Origin: Occallatibacter riparius
GTDB taxonomy: Bacteria; Acidobacteriota; Terriglobia; Terriglobales; Acidobacteriaceae
Assembly: GCF_025264625.1 (NCBI RefSeq)
Contig: NZ_CP093313.1
Span: forward strand, 1-64,000
Reading direction: 5' to 3'
Length of the DNA: 64,000 nt
Both the position numbers and the translations under genes were made by a program. This document shows positions 51,249 through 60,600 of this stretch, piece after piece (position 1 is the first letter of the stretch; the number at the start of each line of letters is the position of its first letter). The notes beneath the pieces are model-generated. The model ran no database searches. It saw only the letters and a program-made list of their open reading frames with translations, and had not been told where the DNA came from.

Positions 51249-53704
51249 GCGAGCACCTCTTCGTGGAGTGCGAAGTCGAGGGCAGCGGCCCAGGGCCTGC
51301 GAAGGTCATCAACGGGCGCGGAGATGAAGGTCTCGCCGTAGACTTTGATCTCGAGGCGATTGCCGCCGGTGGTGCCGATGCGGGCGCAGTAAAAGCTGTA
51401 TTCGTCGGCCAACTCGTCAATCGCATCCACCTGGCTGGGATCGCAGGCGAGGAGCACCGTGGATGCCGGCTCGGCGAACAGGCCGAAGAGCGGATGGATC
51501 ATGAGCGCCTGTTCCTGCTCGATTGTAGCGCCGATTCCGTGGCGGAAGGTGGATTGCGCGAGAGCGACAGCGATGCCGCCATCGGAGAGGTCGCTTGCGG
51601 AGCTGATGAGCTGGCGGTCTGCCAGCACGCCGAGCAGCGTATGCAGGTCGGCTTCGGCTTCAAGGTCGATATCGGGCGGTGTGCCCCAGATTCCGCCGAG
51701 CACGACCTTGGCGTATTCAGAGGAACCGAAGGCGGCGAGCTCCGCTGGAGCAATCTCGTCGGTCAAAGGTGCGTCTTCCGAAACGATGGTTGGCTCGTCT
51801 CCCATGACTCCGGGAACGCTGCTGGACTGCGCGTCGGTCGGCTCACTGTCGCGCGGAACTTTGAGCGCGGGGTTCGGCTCTTCGCCCCGGGGAACGGGCC
51901 AAAGCATCACGATGGCTTCTCCGCCGCGCTGGAAGTGCGCCGGGACAGCCTTGGTAACATCGTCGAGGATGCCGACGATACCGAGCACCGGTGTGGGATA
52001 AATCCCCTCGCCGCGCGTCTCGTTGTAGAGCGAGACGTTGCCGCCAGTGATGGGCGTGCCGAGCGTGGTGCAGGCTTCGGAGATGCCGTCGATGGCGGCC
52101 GAGAGCTGCGCCATGATTTCGGGCTTCTCAGGATTGCCGAAGTTGAGGCAATTTGTAGCGGCAACAGGAAGGGCGCCGGTCATGGCGACTTTGCGCGCAG
52201 ACTCGGCGACCGCATGAATCGCGCCAAGCTTGGGGTCGAGATAACACCAGCGACCATTGCCGTCGAGAGCCATAGCGAGGCCACGTTCACGGCCGTCCGT
52301 ACCGGTGCCCTTGATGCGCATCACACCGGCTTCGCCGCCGGGACCGATGACGGTGTTGGTCTGCACCATGGTGTCGTATTGCTCGTGGACCCAGCGCTTG
52401 GAGCAAACGTTGGCGCTAGCGAGGAGAAACTTGAGATCCTCAGTGTAGTTGCGGTCCTGAGCGAGCTGGGCCTGCGCCGACACCGGCGGAATCTGCCCAA
52501 CGGGAGCCTTCCACACACCGACAGGTCGGTGATACAGAGGTGCGTCGTCCGTCAGCGACTCGTTGGGGATGTCGGCCTCAAGCACACCATGATGGCGAAT
52601 GCGCAGGCACGGCTCGGGCCTGACGGTACCGACGATGACTGCGTCGAGTCCCCACTTGGCGAAGACCTTGAGCACTTCGTCTTCCCTGCCCTTTTCTGCA
52701 ACGAGCAGCATGCGCTCCTGGCTTTCAGAGAGCATGATTTCGTAGGCGCTCATGCCGGTTTCGCGCTGGGGCACGAGATCGAGCTCGACATCCAGACCGA
52801 CACCGCCTCGCGCACCCATCTCGCAAGTAGAGCAGGTGAGGCCGGCTGCGCCCATGTCCTGAATGCCGACGATAGCGCCAGTCTTCATGGCTTCAAGGCA
52901 GGCCTCAAGGAGGAGTTTCTCCATGAAGGGATCGCCCACCTGGACGTTGGGGCGCTTCTGATCGGAGCCTTCCTTGAACTCTTCGCTGGCCATAGTGGCG
53001 CCGTGGATGCCGTCGCGGCCGGTCTTGGCTCCTACATATATGACGGGGTTGCCGGTGCCGCTGGCCTTGGCGTAGAAGATTTCGTCCTTGCGCACGAGGC
53101 CGAGGGCGAATGCATTCACGAGCGGATTCCCACTGTAGCAGGGCTCGAACTTGGTTTCGCCACCGAGATTGGGCACGCCGAAACAGTTGCCGTAGCTCGC
53201 GATGCCGTCGACGACACCTTCGACGATGGTGTGGTTCTTGTGGATCAGCTCCTGTTCCACGCCAGGCTCAGGAGTGATAGAGCCGAAGCGGAGCGAATCC
53301 ATCACCGCGAGAGGCCTCGCACCCATGGTGAAGATGTCGCGGAGGATGCCGCCGACGCCGGTGGCCGCACCCTGATGGGGCTCAATGTAGCTGGGATGGT
53401 TGTGGCTCTCGATTTTGAAGGCACAGGCCCAGCCGTCGCCCACATCGATGATGCCTGCATTCTCGCCTGGCCCCTGAACCACGCGATCACTCTTGGTGGG
53501 CAGGCGCTTAAGGTGGACGCGGCTGGACTTGTACGAGCAGTGCTCGCTCCACATCACGCTGTAGATGCCGAGTTCCGTGAGCGAGGGGACGCGTCCGAGC
53601 GCTTTAAGGATGCGATCGTATTCGTCCGGGGTGATGCTATGTTGCGCAAGAACCTCCGGCGTTACAGTCGTCGGCGAAGGGACAGATGAGGGTGCGGCGG
53701 TCAT
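51245..53704 (-). CDS. purL: Phosphoribosylformylglycinamidine synthase subunit PurL
   Basis: An 819-residue small-type PurL, the fourth step of purine synthesis (with PurS and PurQ, not in this window). Marks are [81 protein letters not shown] and [20 protein letters not shown]. It is some 60-80 residues longer than usual because of a low-complexity Pro/Glu/Ser insertion just before [10 protein letters not shown] (near 51740-51890). The start was set at ATG 53704, with AGGGTG six bases upstream; a GTG at 53713 is in frame. Confidence 0.96.
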   Translation of the reverse strand: MTAAPSSVPSPTTVTPEVLAQHSITPDEYDRILKALGRVPSLTELGIYSVMWSEHCSYKSSRVHLKRLPTKSDRVVQGPGENAGIIDVGDGWACAFKIESHNHPSYIEPHQGAATGVGGILRDIFTMGARPLAVMDSLRFGSITPEPGVEQELIHKNHTIVEGVVDGIASYGNCFGVPNLGGETKFEPCYSGNPLVNAFALGLVRKDEIFYAKASGTGNPVIYVGAKTGRDGIHGATMASEEFKEGSDQKRPNVQVGDPFMEKLLLEACLEAMKTGAIVGIQDMGAAGLTCSTCEMGARGGVGLDVELDLVPQRETGMSAYEIMLSESQERMLLVAEKGREDEVLKVFAKWGLDAVIVGTVRPEPCLRIRHHGVLEADIPNESLTDDAPLYHRPVGVWKAPVGQIPPVSAQAQLAQDRNYTEDLKFLLASANVCSKRWVHEQYDTMVQTNTVIGPGGEAGVMRIKGTGTDGRERGLAMALDGNGRWCYLDPKLGAIHAVAESARKVAMTGALPVAATNCLNFGNPEKPEIMAQLSAAIDGISEACTTLGTPITGGNVSLYNETRGEGIYPTPVLGIVGILDDVTKAVPAHFQRGGEAIVMLWPVPRGEEPNPALKVPRDSEPTDAQSSSVPGVMGDEPTIVSEDAPLTDEIAPAELAAFGSSEYAKVVLGGIWGTPPDIDLEAEADLHTLLGVLADRQLISSASDLSDGGIAVALAQSTFRHGIGATIEQEQALMIHPLFGLFAEPASTVLLACDPSQVDAIDELADEYSFYCARIGTTGGNRLEIKVYGETFISAPVDDLRRPWAAALDFALHEEVLA

Positions 53705-53830
53705 CTCAGTCACCCTTTATTGTCGCATGACCATTACGTTTGTCGAGAGGCCTGAATTCGGTGGAGGTGTCGCGGCACGGTGGCGCGGCCAGTTAGGCCT
53801 GTGCGATACTTTGAGGTGCCCACCCATTTA

Positions 53831-53918
53831 GCCGGGATGGCGGAACTGGCAGACGCAGCGGACTCAAAATCCGCCGACCCTTGCGGTCATGGGGGTTCGA
53901 CCCCCCCTCCCGGCACCA
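53831..53918 (+). tRNA. tRNA-Leu (anticodon CAA)
   Basis: The acceptor stem GCCGGGA (53831-53837) pairs with TCCCGGC, followed by A73 and an encoded CCA (53916-53918). The anticodon stem GCGGA/TCCGC holds the loop CTCAAAA, giving anticodon CAA for the leucine codon TTG. A long variable arm (GACCCTTGCGGTC) marks a class II tRNA, and GGGGGTTCGACCCCCC is the T arm. The 3' end abuts a region with recombinase and RHS remnants, a common integration point. Confidence 0.97.
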
Positions 53919-54483
53919 TACAAAAGTAATTAAGAATCAAAGATTTAACAGATGCGCAGAACCTTTGTGCCCAGGATTGTGCCCAGACTGTGCCTAGGTT
54001 TTCCCCTTCTAGGCATCACGTCTAGCAGATTCAAGACTGCTCATCGTCAAGGTTGCTTTTCATTAGGCGCGGCGCGCCGTTACGGCCACTGGATTGAACC
54101 GCGACCTTGTAAAATCCTCAATCAGAGTTGTCACTCCGCACTGATATCGGACGATCGTTCTAGTCGTGATAAAGCTAGCGTGATGCTGAGCTCTTATAAC
54201 GGGCGATTATCCGGGGGTCAGGGCTTCAAAAAGTTGCATGGCCGGGCATCTATCCAACAGTCTGCTCCCGCCGTCAGGCAGGGCCTCGAAAACACGCTAG
54301 CTGATTTCAGTGATGGATACTGAATGCCGGCTTCAAGAACGAAGACCTTTCCAGGCAAGTCGCGCTGAATTGGTGCCGAGGGACTTGTTCGGCACTCAGC
54401 GCCGACTGATTCGCGCTCGAAGCGCAGCCGCCAGAGCTCTCAAGCTTCGATGGACCGCCGTCTTCATAGCCTTGTCGCTGGAG
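53919..54483. other. Non-coding part of the island
   Basis: No convincing gene. Three direct repeats lie just after the tRNA (53965-53997). The remainder has lower GC content near the tRNA and open frames without domain-like sequence. Confidence 0.45.
53965..53997. repeat. Triple direct repeat next to tRNA-Leu
   Basis: TTGTGCCCAG (53965-53974), TTGTGCCCAG (53977-53986) and CTGTGCCTAG (53988-53997) recur at 11-12-bp spacing, about one helical turn, 47 bp from the tRNA end. Repeats at this place and spacing look like arm-type binding sites for an integrase or excisionase. Confidence 0.7.
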
Positions 54484-54694
54484 TTAAGAATGCTCCCCGT
54501 CGCCGACGCTTCGTCCCGAGTTGTCGATAAAGTCGAGCGGGTTGGAGCGTGCGTAGCTGTACCGATGGAGGCTGGCGGGGCCGTAGATGGAGCCCGAGTA
54601 CGGGTCGCGGGTCATGAAGCGGCCGCTGACCGGGTTGTACGTTGTACCAGCGGGCGCGGAGATAATAGAGGCCGAGGTTCGTTTGAGTACTCAA
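54484..54694 (-). pseudogene. RHS-repeat core remnant, frameshifted
   Basis: Read on the minus strand, the first part gives LGLYYLRARWYN and, after a frame change, GRFMTRDPYSGSIYG, YSYARSNPLDFIDNSG and a stop at 54484-54486. This is the conserved end of RHS/YD-repeat cores (YYLRARYYNPxxGRFxxxDP). Only about 70 codons survive. The frame is broken by a 7-bp tandem duplication (GTTGTAC twice, 54634-54647 on the plus strand). The remainder of the RHS gene is missing. Confidence 0.8.
54634..54647. repeat. 7-bp tandem duplication inactivating the RHS remnant
   Basis: GTTGTAC occurs twice in direct succession. Removing one copy restores the reading frame from RARWYN into PVSGRFMTRDP, which shows how the frame was lost. 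Confidence 0.8.
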
Positions 54695-54705
54695 ATAGGA
54701 TCTGA

Positions 54706-54991
54706 AGGCAAACGCTCACAAAGCGCAACTCGACATTCGGGTGGATTCTGCCCACGCCGAAATTGATAGTCGATCTCAATCGATCCGACAATGCTCCTGG
54801 CGCTCGACTCAGGTTTCGATCTCCTGCGGGCTGTCAATAAGCGCATCATCGCCGATGCGCTCACCGAGGCATGATCGGCGAGATATGTGGCCGGATGCCC
54901 TGGTGCCCGGATCGGCCAAGTTGCCGGGGAAACGGGTTACGGGTCCGACTGCACGAATAGGCTCATTGCCACCGCAGTGGAGGCGGTCGTA
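54706..54991. other. Non-coding stretch before the recombinase
   Basis: Nothing recognised. It includes the ribosome-binding site GGAGG at about 54979 for the recombinase start at 54992. Confidence 0.4.
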
Positions 54992-55959
54992 ATGAGCAAA
55001 AATGCCCGTAAGAGCCTCGCGAAGCCAAAGCGACCGAAGACGAAACTTGGCCTTCCTGATCTGGACCATAGCAAATCGGCTGTCCTGGACAGCCTTCGCT
55101 CACGCGAGTCGAAGCGCGGATACCGCCACGCGATCGATGAGTTTATTCAGTGGTATTGCTCTGACCCTCGCCTATCGTTCAGCAAAGTAGTCGTCACGCG
55201 CTACCGGATTTTCCTCGAGAATCGAAATCTGGCCGCCGGCACGATCAATGGACGGCTCGCCACGGTGCGACGCTTGGCCCACGAGGCTGCGGACGCTGGT
55301 CTGCTCAGCCCTGAACTCGCCGCAGGAGTCCGGCGCGTAAAGGGTGTCAGGAAGCTAGGAGTTCGGTTAGGAAACTCGCTCACGGCTGAGGAGGCTCGTC
55401 GGTTCTTGCAGTCACCTCGGCAGACACTCTCAAAGGGAAACGTGATCGCGCAAAACTCGCCGTGTTACTTGGTTGCGGACTGCGGCGCCGCGAACTGTCT
55501 GATCTGGAGTTCACGCATTTGCAGCAATGCGAGGAGCATTGGGCCATTGTTGATCTCATCGGCAAAGGCGGCCACATTCGGACAGTTCCTGTACCGGATT
55601 GGGTCAAAGCGACCATAGATATGTGGGTCTCAGCGGCCGGGGTTTCGACTGGGCGATTATTCCGATGTGTCTGCCGCGCGGGCAAAACCTGGGGCGATAT
55701 GGTTTCGGAACGCGTTGTGTGGCACGTCGTAAAGCAGTATGCGAAGGCAGTTGGTCTTGCTCAGGTAGCACCCCACGATCTGAAGCGCTCTTGCGCAAAA
55801 CTCTGCCATGCGTGCGGCGGCGAATTGGAGCAGATCCAATTCCTACTCGGACATGTTTCCGTCCAAACTACCGAACGATATCTGGGGTGCAAGCAGCGAA
55901 TCCGCGGAGCTGTTAACGACAACATCGGCATCGAACCGCAGCAAGGATCCGCGAGATAG
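54992..55959 (+). pseudogene. Tyrosine recombinase/integrase split by a -1 frameshift
   Basis: The 5' part (from ATG 54992, after GGAGG at eight bases) encodes a basic N-terminus and the core-binding domain (SKRGYRHAIDEFIQWY, GTINGRLATVRRLAHEAADAG, TAEEARRFLQ). It stays open to 55618, but the catalytic domain continues in the -1 frame: LLGCGLRRRELSDL (first Arg), HDLKRSCAKL (His at 55774 and Arg), LLGHVSVQTTERYLG (second His and Tyr at 55879). The join is at AAAGGGAAAC (55432-55441). Joined, the product would be 322 residues, the usual size, with all catalytic residues present. It is either a pseudogene with a single-base deletion or a gene using programmed -1 frameshifting. Confidence 0.85.
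55432..55441 (+). promoter_or_regulatory. Candidate -1 frameshift slippery site
   Basis: In the upstream reading frame the codons are TCA AAG GGA AAC. Both A AAG GGA (55432-55438) and G GGA AAC (55435-55441) fit the X XXY YYZ form of a -1 slippery heptamer in the correct phase, and slipping at either gives the frame of the catalytic domain. I see no well-defined downstream stem or pseudoknot, though a CGGCGCCG palindrome lies about 45 bases later. Confidence 0.4.
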
Positions 55960-56300
55960 GAGCGCGTAGGCGACTTTGCGGCCAGGTGGCGAGCTGGCAC
56001 CACATTTGTCGGTGAGCGATTTAGCGATTTGTCAGAAGATACGCCTTGAAGTCCTCTTGGGTTCTGCTTCTGATTCCAGCATCGATTCCCCGGTCCCCCA
56101 AGTGCGAGGGACCGAGGCACCAACTGCACATCCCTCAGCCCCCTGACGATCACCCTACGAACTAAGACCTGTTCGCGGGCACCCCGCATGCGCGCACGGT
56201 CCTTCGGGATGACACGGCGTTTGGCGGGTTGAAGCGGGGATTCGCGGATATGTCTTTCGAGTCTCGCCACAGGAGAAGCCCCGTGGCGAGCTTGGACTCT
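55960..56300. other. Intergenic region with hairpin
   Basis: No gene. Near 56196-56213 is another partial copy of a dispersed sequence (GGTCCTTCGGGATGACA). CTCGCCAC (56263-56270) and GTGGCGAG (56283-56290) form a perfect 8-bp stem ten bases after the stop of the minus-strand AhpD-like gene; no T-run follows. Confidence 0.5.
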
Positions 56301-57620
56301 TTATTGCAATGACGAAGTACTCGTCTGGGCTGTGTGGTAGACCTCGCGGTAAGTCTGTACCGCTGCGTCTTCTGAAGGAAGATGCAGGCCATCGGTAAAG
56401 CGGTTGAAACCGGCAAAGCTGCAGATCTGCATTAAGACATCGAGAGCCCCTTGTTCTCCAAATGCCGCGCGAAGAGTCTGGTAATCGGCATCGGTGATCG
56501 AAGGAGGATCGAGCGCAAGTTTGCGAGCGAAGAGAACGGCGGCGTGCTCGCGCGGGGTGAGGGCATCATCGTCCTTCTTCATGGCCATGAGCTTGCCCAT
56601 GGAGACGCCGAGCTTGTGGAGACCGAGCACTTGGTGGAGCGTGCAGTAGCGGCATCCGTTCGCCAGAGAAACTGCGAATGAAACCTGTAATTGTTCTTCG
56701 CGGCTGATGACCCAGGATTGCCGCGCTGTGGTTCCGAAATTCATCCAAGCGTCCGCCAGTTCGGGGCAACGCAGGAGTGCGCGCATGGAGTTGGCAAAGC
56801 CAATTCCCCAGCCGTTTGAAGGGACCTTGGGATCCTTCATGGCGGCCAGGCGGTCGCTTGTCGCTTTCATCTCTCCATCGGAGATGAGCCCGATGCGCGC
56901 CGTGGGTAGACTGGCCGCAGCCTCTGGTTCCGTCGCTGGGGAATCGAGGACCCAGCTCTCGACAGGAAGATTCAGAGCCTCGGCAAAGCGGTCGAGGTAA
57001 TTGAAGATGCAAACCGTCATGGTCATCTCGACGATTTGCGAATCGTTGTAGAAGCCGCGCACTTTCGCAAATTCGCTGTCGCTGACCCCGTGCACACCAC
57101 CTGTGAGGCCCTCAGCGTATTCGAGTGCGAGCCTGTCGGCGGGTTGCAGGGAGTCGAAGTTGCCGGACTGGAGCGCCGCGAGAACCTCGCGGCCTCGGTC
57201 AGTGGTGCGGAGGTAGCGCTCCATGTGCGCGACCACATAGGGACTGCTGTGCAACTGCGCCATGCGCAGGCCCATCGCTAATTTAACTTCGGGTGCGACA
57301 AATCCGCCATAGAGCAGCGTCTTCATCACGTGTGCGAACGAAGCGGGAACGCCGGGCATGGAAGCCATAGCGCGGAGATAGTTCGGCACGTGACCGCTGC
57401 CTGCCGGTTCGAGGCTGTCAATTCCGTTGAATGCTTCGGCGGATTCCGGGGCCAGTTGGATCCTGGCAGTTGCGGTGATCTGCTTTCGCGCCTGGTCCTG
57501 GAGACTCGAAAGCGAAACCGTTGGAATATTTCCTGCGTCGCTGGCCGACTCAGGAAGCGCCGGAGAAATCGAGAGACACAGGAGGGCGGCGATGGATGCA
57601 ATGTACCGAGTCGTCTTCAT
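56301..57620 (-). CDS. Secreted double AhpD/CMD-like protein
   Basis: A 439-residue protein with a signal peptide (ending ISPALP) and two tandem carboxymuconolactone decarboxylase/AhpD-like domains (about 85-225 and 275-425). Only the second keeps the redox motif, NGCRYCTLH (Cys323, Cys326, His329), which in AhpD reduces peroxides or peroxiredoxins. In the first the corresponding stretch is HSSPYVVAH, with both Cys lost, so it is probably structural. The protein starts eight bases after the TonB-receptor stop, so the two share a transcript. Alternatives are a thiol-independent CMD activity such as lactone opening. Confidence 0.82.
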   Translation of the reverse strand: MKTTRYIASIAALLCLSISPALPESASDAGNIPTVSLSSLQDQARKQITATARIQLAPESAEAFNGIDSLEPAGSGHVPNYLRAMASMPGVPASFAHVMKTLLYGGFVAPEVKLAMGLRMAQLHSSPYVVAHMERYLRTTDRGREVLAALQSGNFDSLQPADRLALEYAEGLTGGVHGVSDSEFAKVRGFYNDSQIVEMTMTVCIFNYLDRFAEALNLPVESWVLDSPATEPEAAASLPTARIGLISDGEMKATSDRLAAMKDPKVPSNGWGIGFANSMRALLRCPELADAWMNFGTTARQSWVISREEQLQVSFAVSLANGCRYCTLHQVLGLHKLGVSMGKLMAMKKDDDALTPREHAAVLFARKLALDPPSITDADYQTLRAAFGEQGALDVLMQICSFAGFNRFTDGLHLPSEDAAVQTYREVYHTAQTSTSSLQ

Positions 57621-57628
57621 GTTCCCCC

Positions 57629-60600
57629 TCAGAAGGCAAATTTGACGCTGGCCTGCAGCGTGCGAGGATCAAAGGCGCGTATGGACTTGCCGAAGCTGGA
57701 AGTGGTCGAATACGTTCCAGTCTTGGAATTGAGCGCCAGTGAAAGATCAGAGTTGGGCAGGTAAAGATTGACGTAATTCAGGATGTTGAAAGCGTCGAGC
57801 CGAAGCTGCATCCGAGTCCGGTCCAGCAGGGAGAAGCTCCGGGCCAGTGAGACGTCTGAGTTGATCTGGTGCGGCCCGCGATAGGTGAAGCGTCCCAACG
57901 TGCCGTCCTGACCTAGCGAGGGTGTGGGGAAGGCGTTGGGATCGAACAGCCCTGTGAGGAACCGCTTGTGGGAAAACGAAGAGGATACGGTCCCTGGCTT
58001 CGGAGCGTTGGGACGATCGTAGTAGCCGCTGAAAATGGCGCCGCCCCCATCGAGGTTGTAATCGCCGCCTGTATTCATCAGCGTTCCGCTGGTGCAACCA
58101 GCAGATGGAGCCGGCGTCAGCGTACCGTTGTTGTTGCATTGCAAGTTGGAAGGGGCGCCGTTCCACACCGAGAAAGGACGGCCGGATTGAACCGCTGTAA
58201 TGGTCGAGAGTTCCCAGTGGTCAGCGACGGCAGCAAGCAGACTCCGCTGCTTGACCGGATTGGGCGCCCAGAGCACCGATGCCGTGAAGCGCTGCGGAAT
58301 GTCGAACATCGAATGTCCGCGTTCGCAATGCAGGCAGTTGAAATCCTCCGCACCTTTGGCGGGCTCGGAGCTGTCGGTGAACTGGCCCGGCTGCGTGTCG
58401 GAGTCTGTATCGAGCCACTTTGAGAAGCGATAGTTCGCCTGCAGCGACAACTGCCCAACATTGTGGCGCACTTCGACCGTGCCTGCGTTGTAGCTGGACG
58501 ACACGCCATTGGTGACCCAGGTGAGCGTGCCGAAATTGGGGTTGATGCGGTGCAGTTTGCCAATCTGATTGGGGTTGCTGATCAAGTCGCCCTTCATCCG
58601 GTTGACATCGTCGAGCCGTTCAAGATTCACACCGGTGGTGCCTACGTAACCCACCTCGATGACCCAGTTTCTAGGAAACTCATGTTCGACGTTGAGGAAC
58701 CAGCTCTCGCTGTATTGCGTCTTGATGGTCGGATTGACCACGAATCCGGTGATCTGCAGGCCTGGCACACCTCCCTGAGCGTTCAAGCCTCGGGCAAATT
58801 GGGGATTGTAGGGGACGGGAATACCGTAGTTGATCTGGGTTCCGATGCCCTGTGCGGGACTCAGCACGCCCTGAATAGCGTCCGGTGGCAACGCGCGAGC
58901 ACCGGCGATCGATTGGCCGTGATGCGGTTGGAAAGCGAGGCTGAACCCCGCGCGGATGGAAGATTTGCCGTCTCCAAACGGGTCGTAGGCGAAGCCAACG
59001 CGCGGAGAGAAGTTGAGCTTTTGTGGAGTATAGAGCCGCTTGACTCGTCCCACAGCGCCAGTGGCCAGCCGCTCGTCGAAGGTGCTTCCGGTCCCAGGAA
59101 TGAAGGACGAGAGCAAGCCATGTTTCTCGGATGCATCGCCGAAGTAGTCGTGGCGCAGACCGAGGTTCAACGTGAAGCGCGAGCTGATCTTCCAATCGTC
59201 CTGGACGAATAGCCCGCTCTCATAAACCGTGAAATAACGCGGAAACCCCGCGGGCTCGCCCGTGTAGGGATTGACAGTAAGGGTCTGCGAGAAGGGCTTA
59301 TCTCCCGCGAAATCGGTCGCTGTCCTGAAAAAGAACGACCCTGCCGTGGGGGGTGCGAGAGAGATGCCTTTGAAGATCTTGCGGAACTCTCCACCGGTGC
59401 GGATGAGTTGGCGACCGTGTTGAATGCTCACAGTATCGCGCCATTCGTAAGTGCGGAGGCGCGTCCCGTTCAGGAAGATATCGCCGAATGGCGCCTGAAT
59501 GCCGACTATGGTGATCTGCGGTACAACCGCCTTCGGGTTTCCAACTTCGGTATCCAACGCGAGGAAGGAAAACCGCGCGTCATTCACGAGGTGATCGAAG
59601 ACATGAACATGTCCGAGATTTGCATCTCCGAAGAAGCCATTGAACGGCCCCAGGTAACCTCGAGCCGCCTCTCCCAGGGTGGCAGGTTGCGAGCTGTACC
59701 CACCGTTGTCATACTCGTTCTCTGAGATCCATCGGCCGATCACTTTGTCCTTGCCACCGTGGAAGGAGTGATCGACTCTTCCCAGATATTGATCGGCGGT
59801 GGAATAGTCACCCAGGATCACCGCAGCCGTCGCCAGTTCAGGGATCGGCGTGCTCGATCCCGAAGGAGTAAAATCGACTTCGCCCGCGTACTTCTGCCCA
59901 TTCGTACCCGGCAATGGCCTGGGGGCCGGATGCGACTTGAGCAGGCCCGCCGCCACGCTCGAGGGCGCATTGGTCACAACGTAGTTGCTGAACTCGGGCG
60001 TCTCCACCTGGAACTGCAGAGCCTGTCCTGAGGCATTGCGGGTTCCTTCATACGAAACAAAGAAGAAAGTCTTGTCCTTGAAAATAGGCCCGCCGAGGAT
60101 ACCGCCGAATTGATTGAAAACCAGGGGAGTCCCGCGCGTCGCGAAGTAGTTCCGTGCGTTCACATCGGTATTGCGAATGTATTCCCAGGCCTTCCCGTGG
60201 AACTCGTTCGTACCGGACTTGGTGCGCAGGTTGACGACCGAACCGTTGCCTCGGCCAAACTCCGCAGAAAAGTTTCCGGTTTGTACCTGCACTTCTTCCA
60301 CGGACTCAAGCGTCGGGACAATGGCGGGCTCGCCGGTGTTGTTGGGATTGGTATCCATGGAGCCGTCAAGCACAAAGTTGTTGCCCCGATAGCGATTCCC
60401 GTTCACTGTAACCACGGGTGAGTTGGAGAGCTTGGTGGAACTGGCATTCCCTGGTATGGCGGTTGCGCCTGCGCTCAAGCGAGTGAGACCCGTGACATCG
60501 CGCTGCGTGACAGGCAGATCGGTGAGTTGCTCCTGGGCGATGGTGTCAGCGAGCCGGGCATCGCTCGCCACGGCGACCCTGGCTTGATCGGCTTGGACGA

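Larger units (their letters stand above)
53831..55959 (+). mobile_element. Decayed tRNA-Leu-associated island (remnant)
   Basis: From the 3' end of tRNA-Leu to about 55959 the DNA holds no intact housekeeping gene: short direct repeats, a piece of an RHS gene on the minus strand and a frameshifted tyrosine recombinase on the plus strand. This is what remains when an integrated element loses its cargo. I found no second copy of the tRNA 3' end within the window, so the right boundary is not defined. Confidence 0.4.

Noticed and set aside
51263-53689. An 808-codon open frame antisense to purL
   Set aside because: It is a product of GC-rich third positions opposite a conserved purL; it has no domain-like sequence and no start signal.
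54310-54705. A 131-codon plus-strand frame in the island
   Set aside because: It is antisense to the RHS remnant, which explains its openness.
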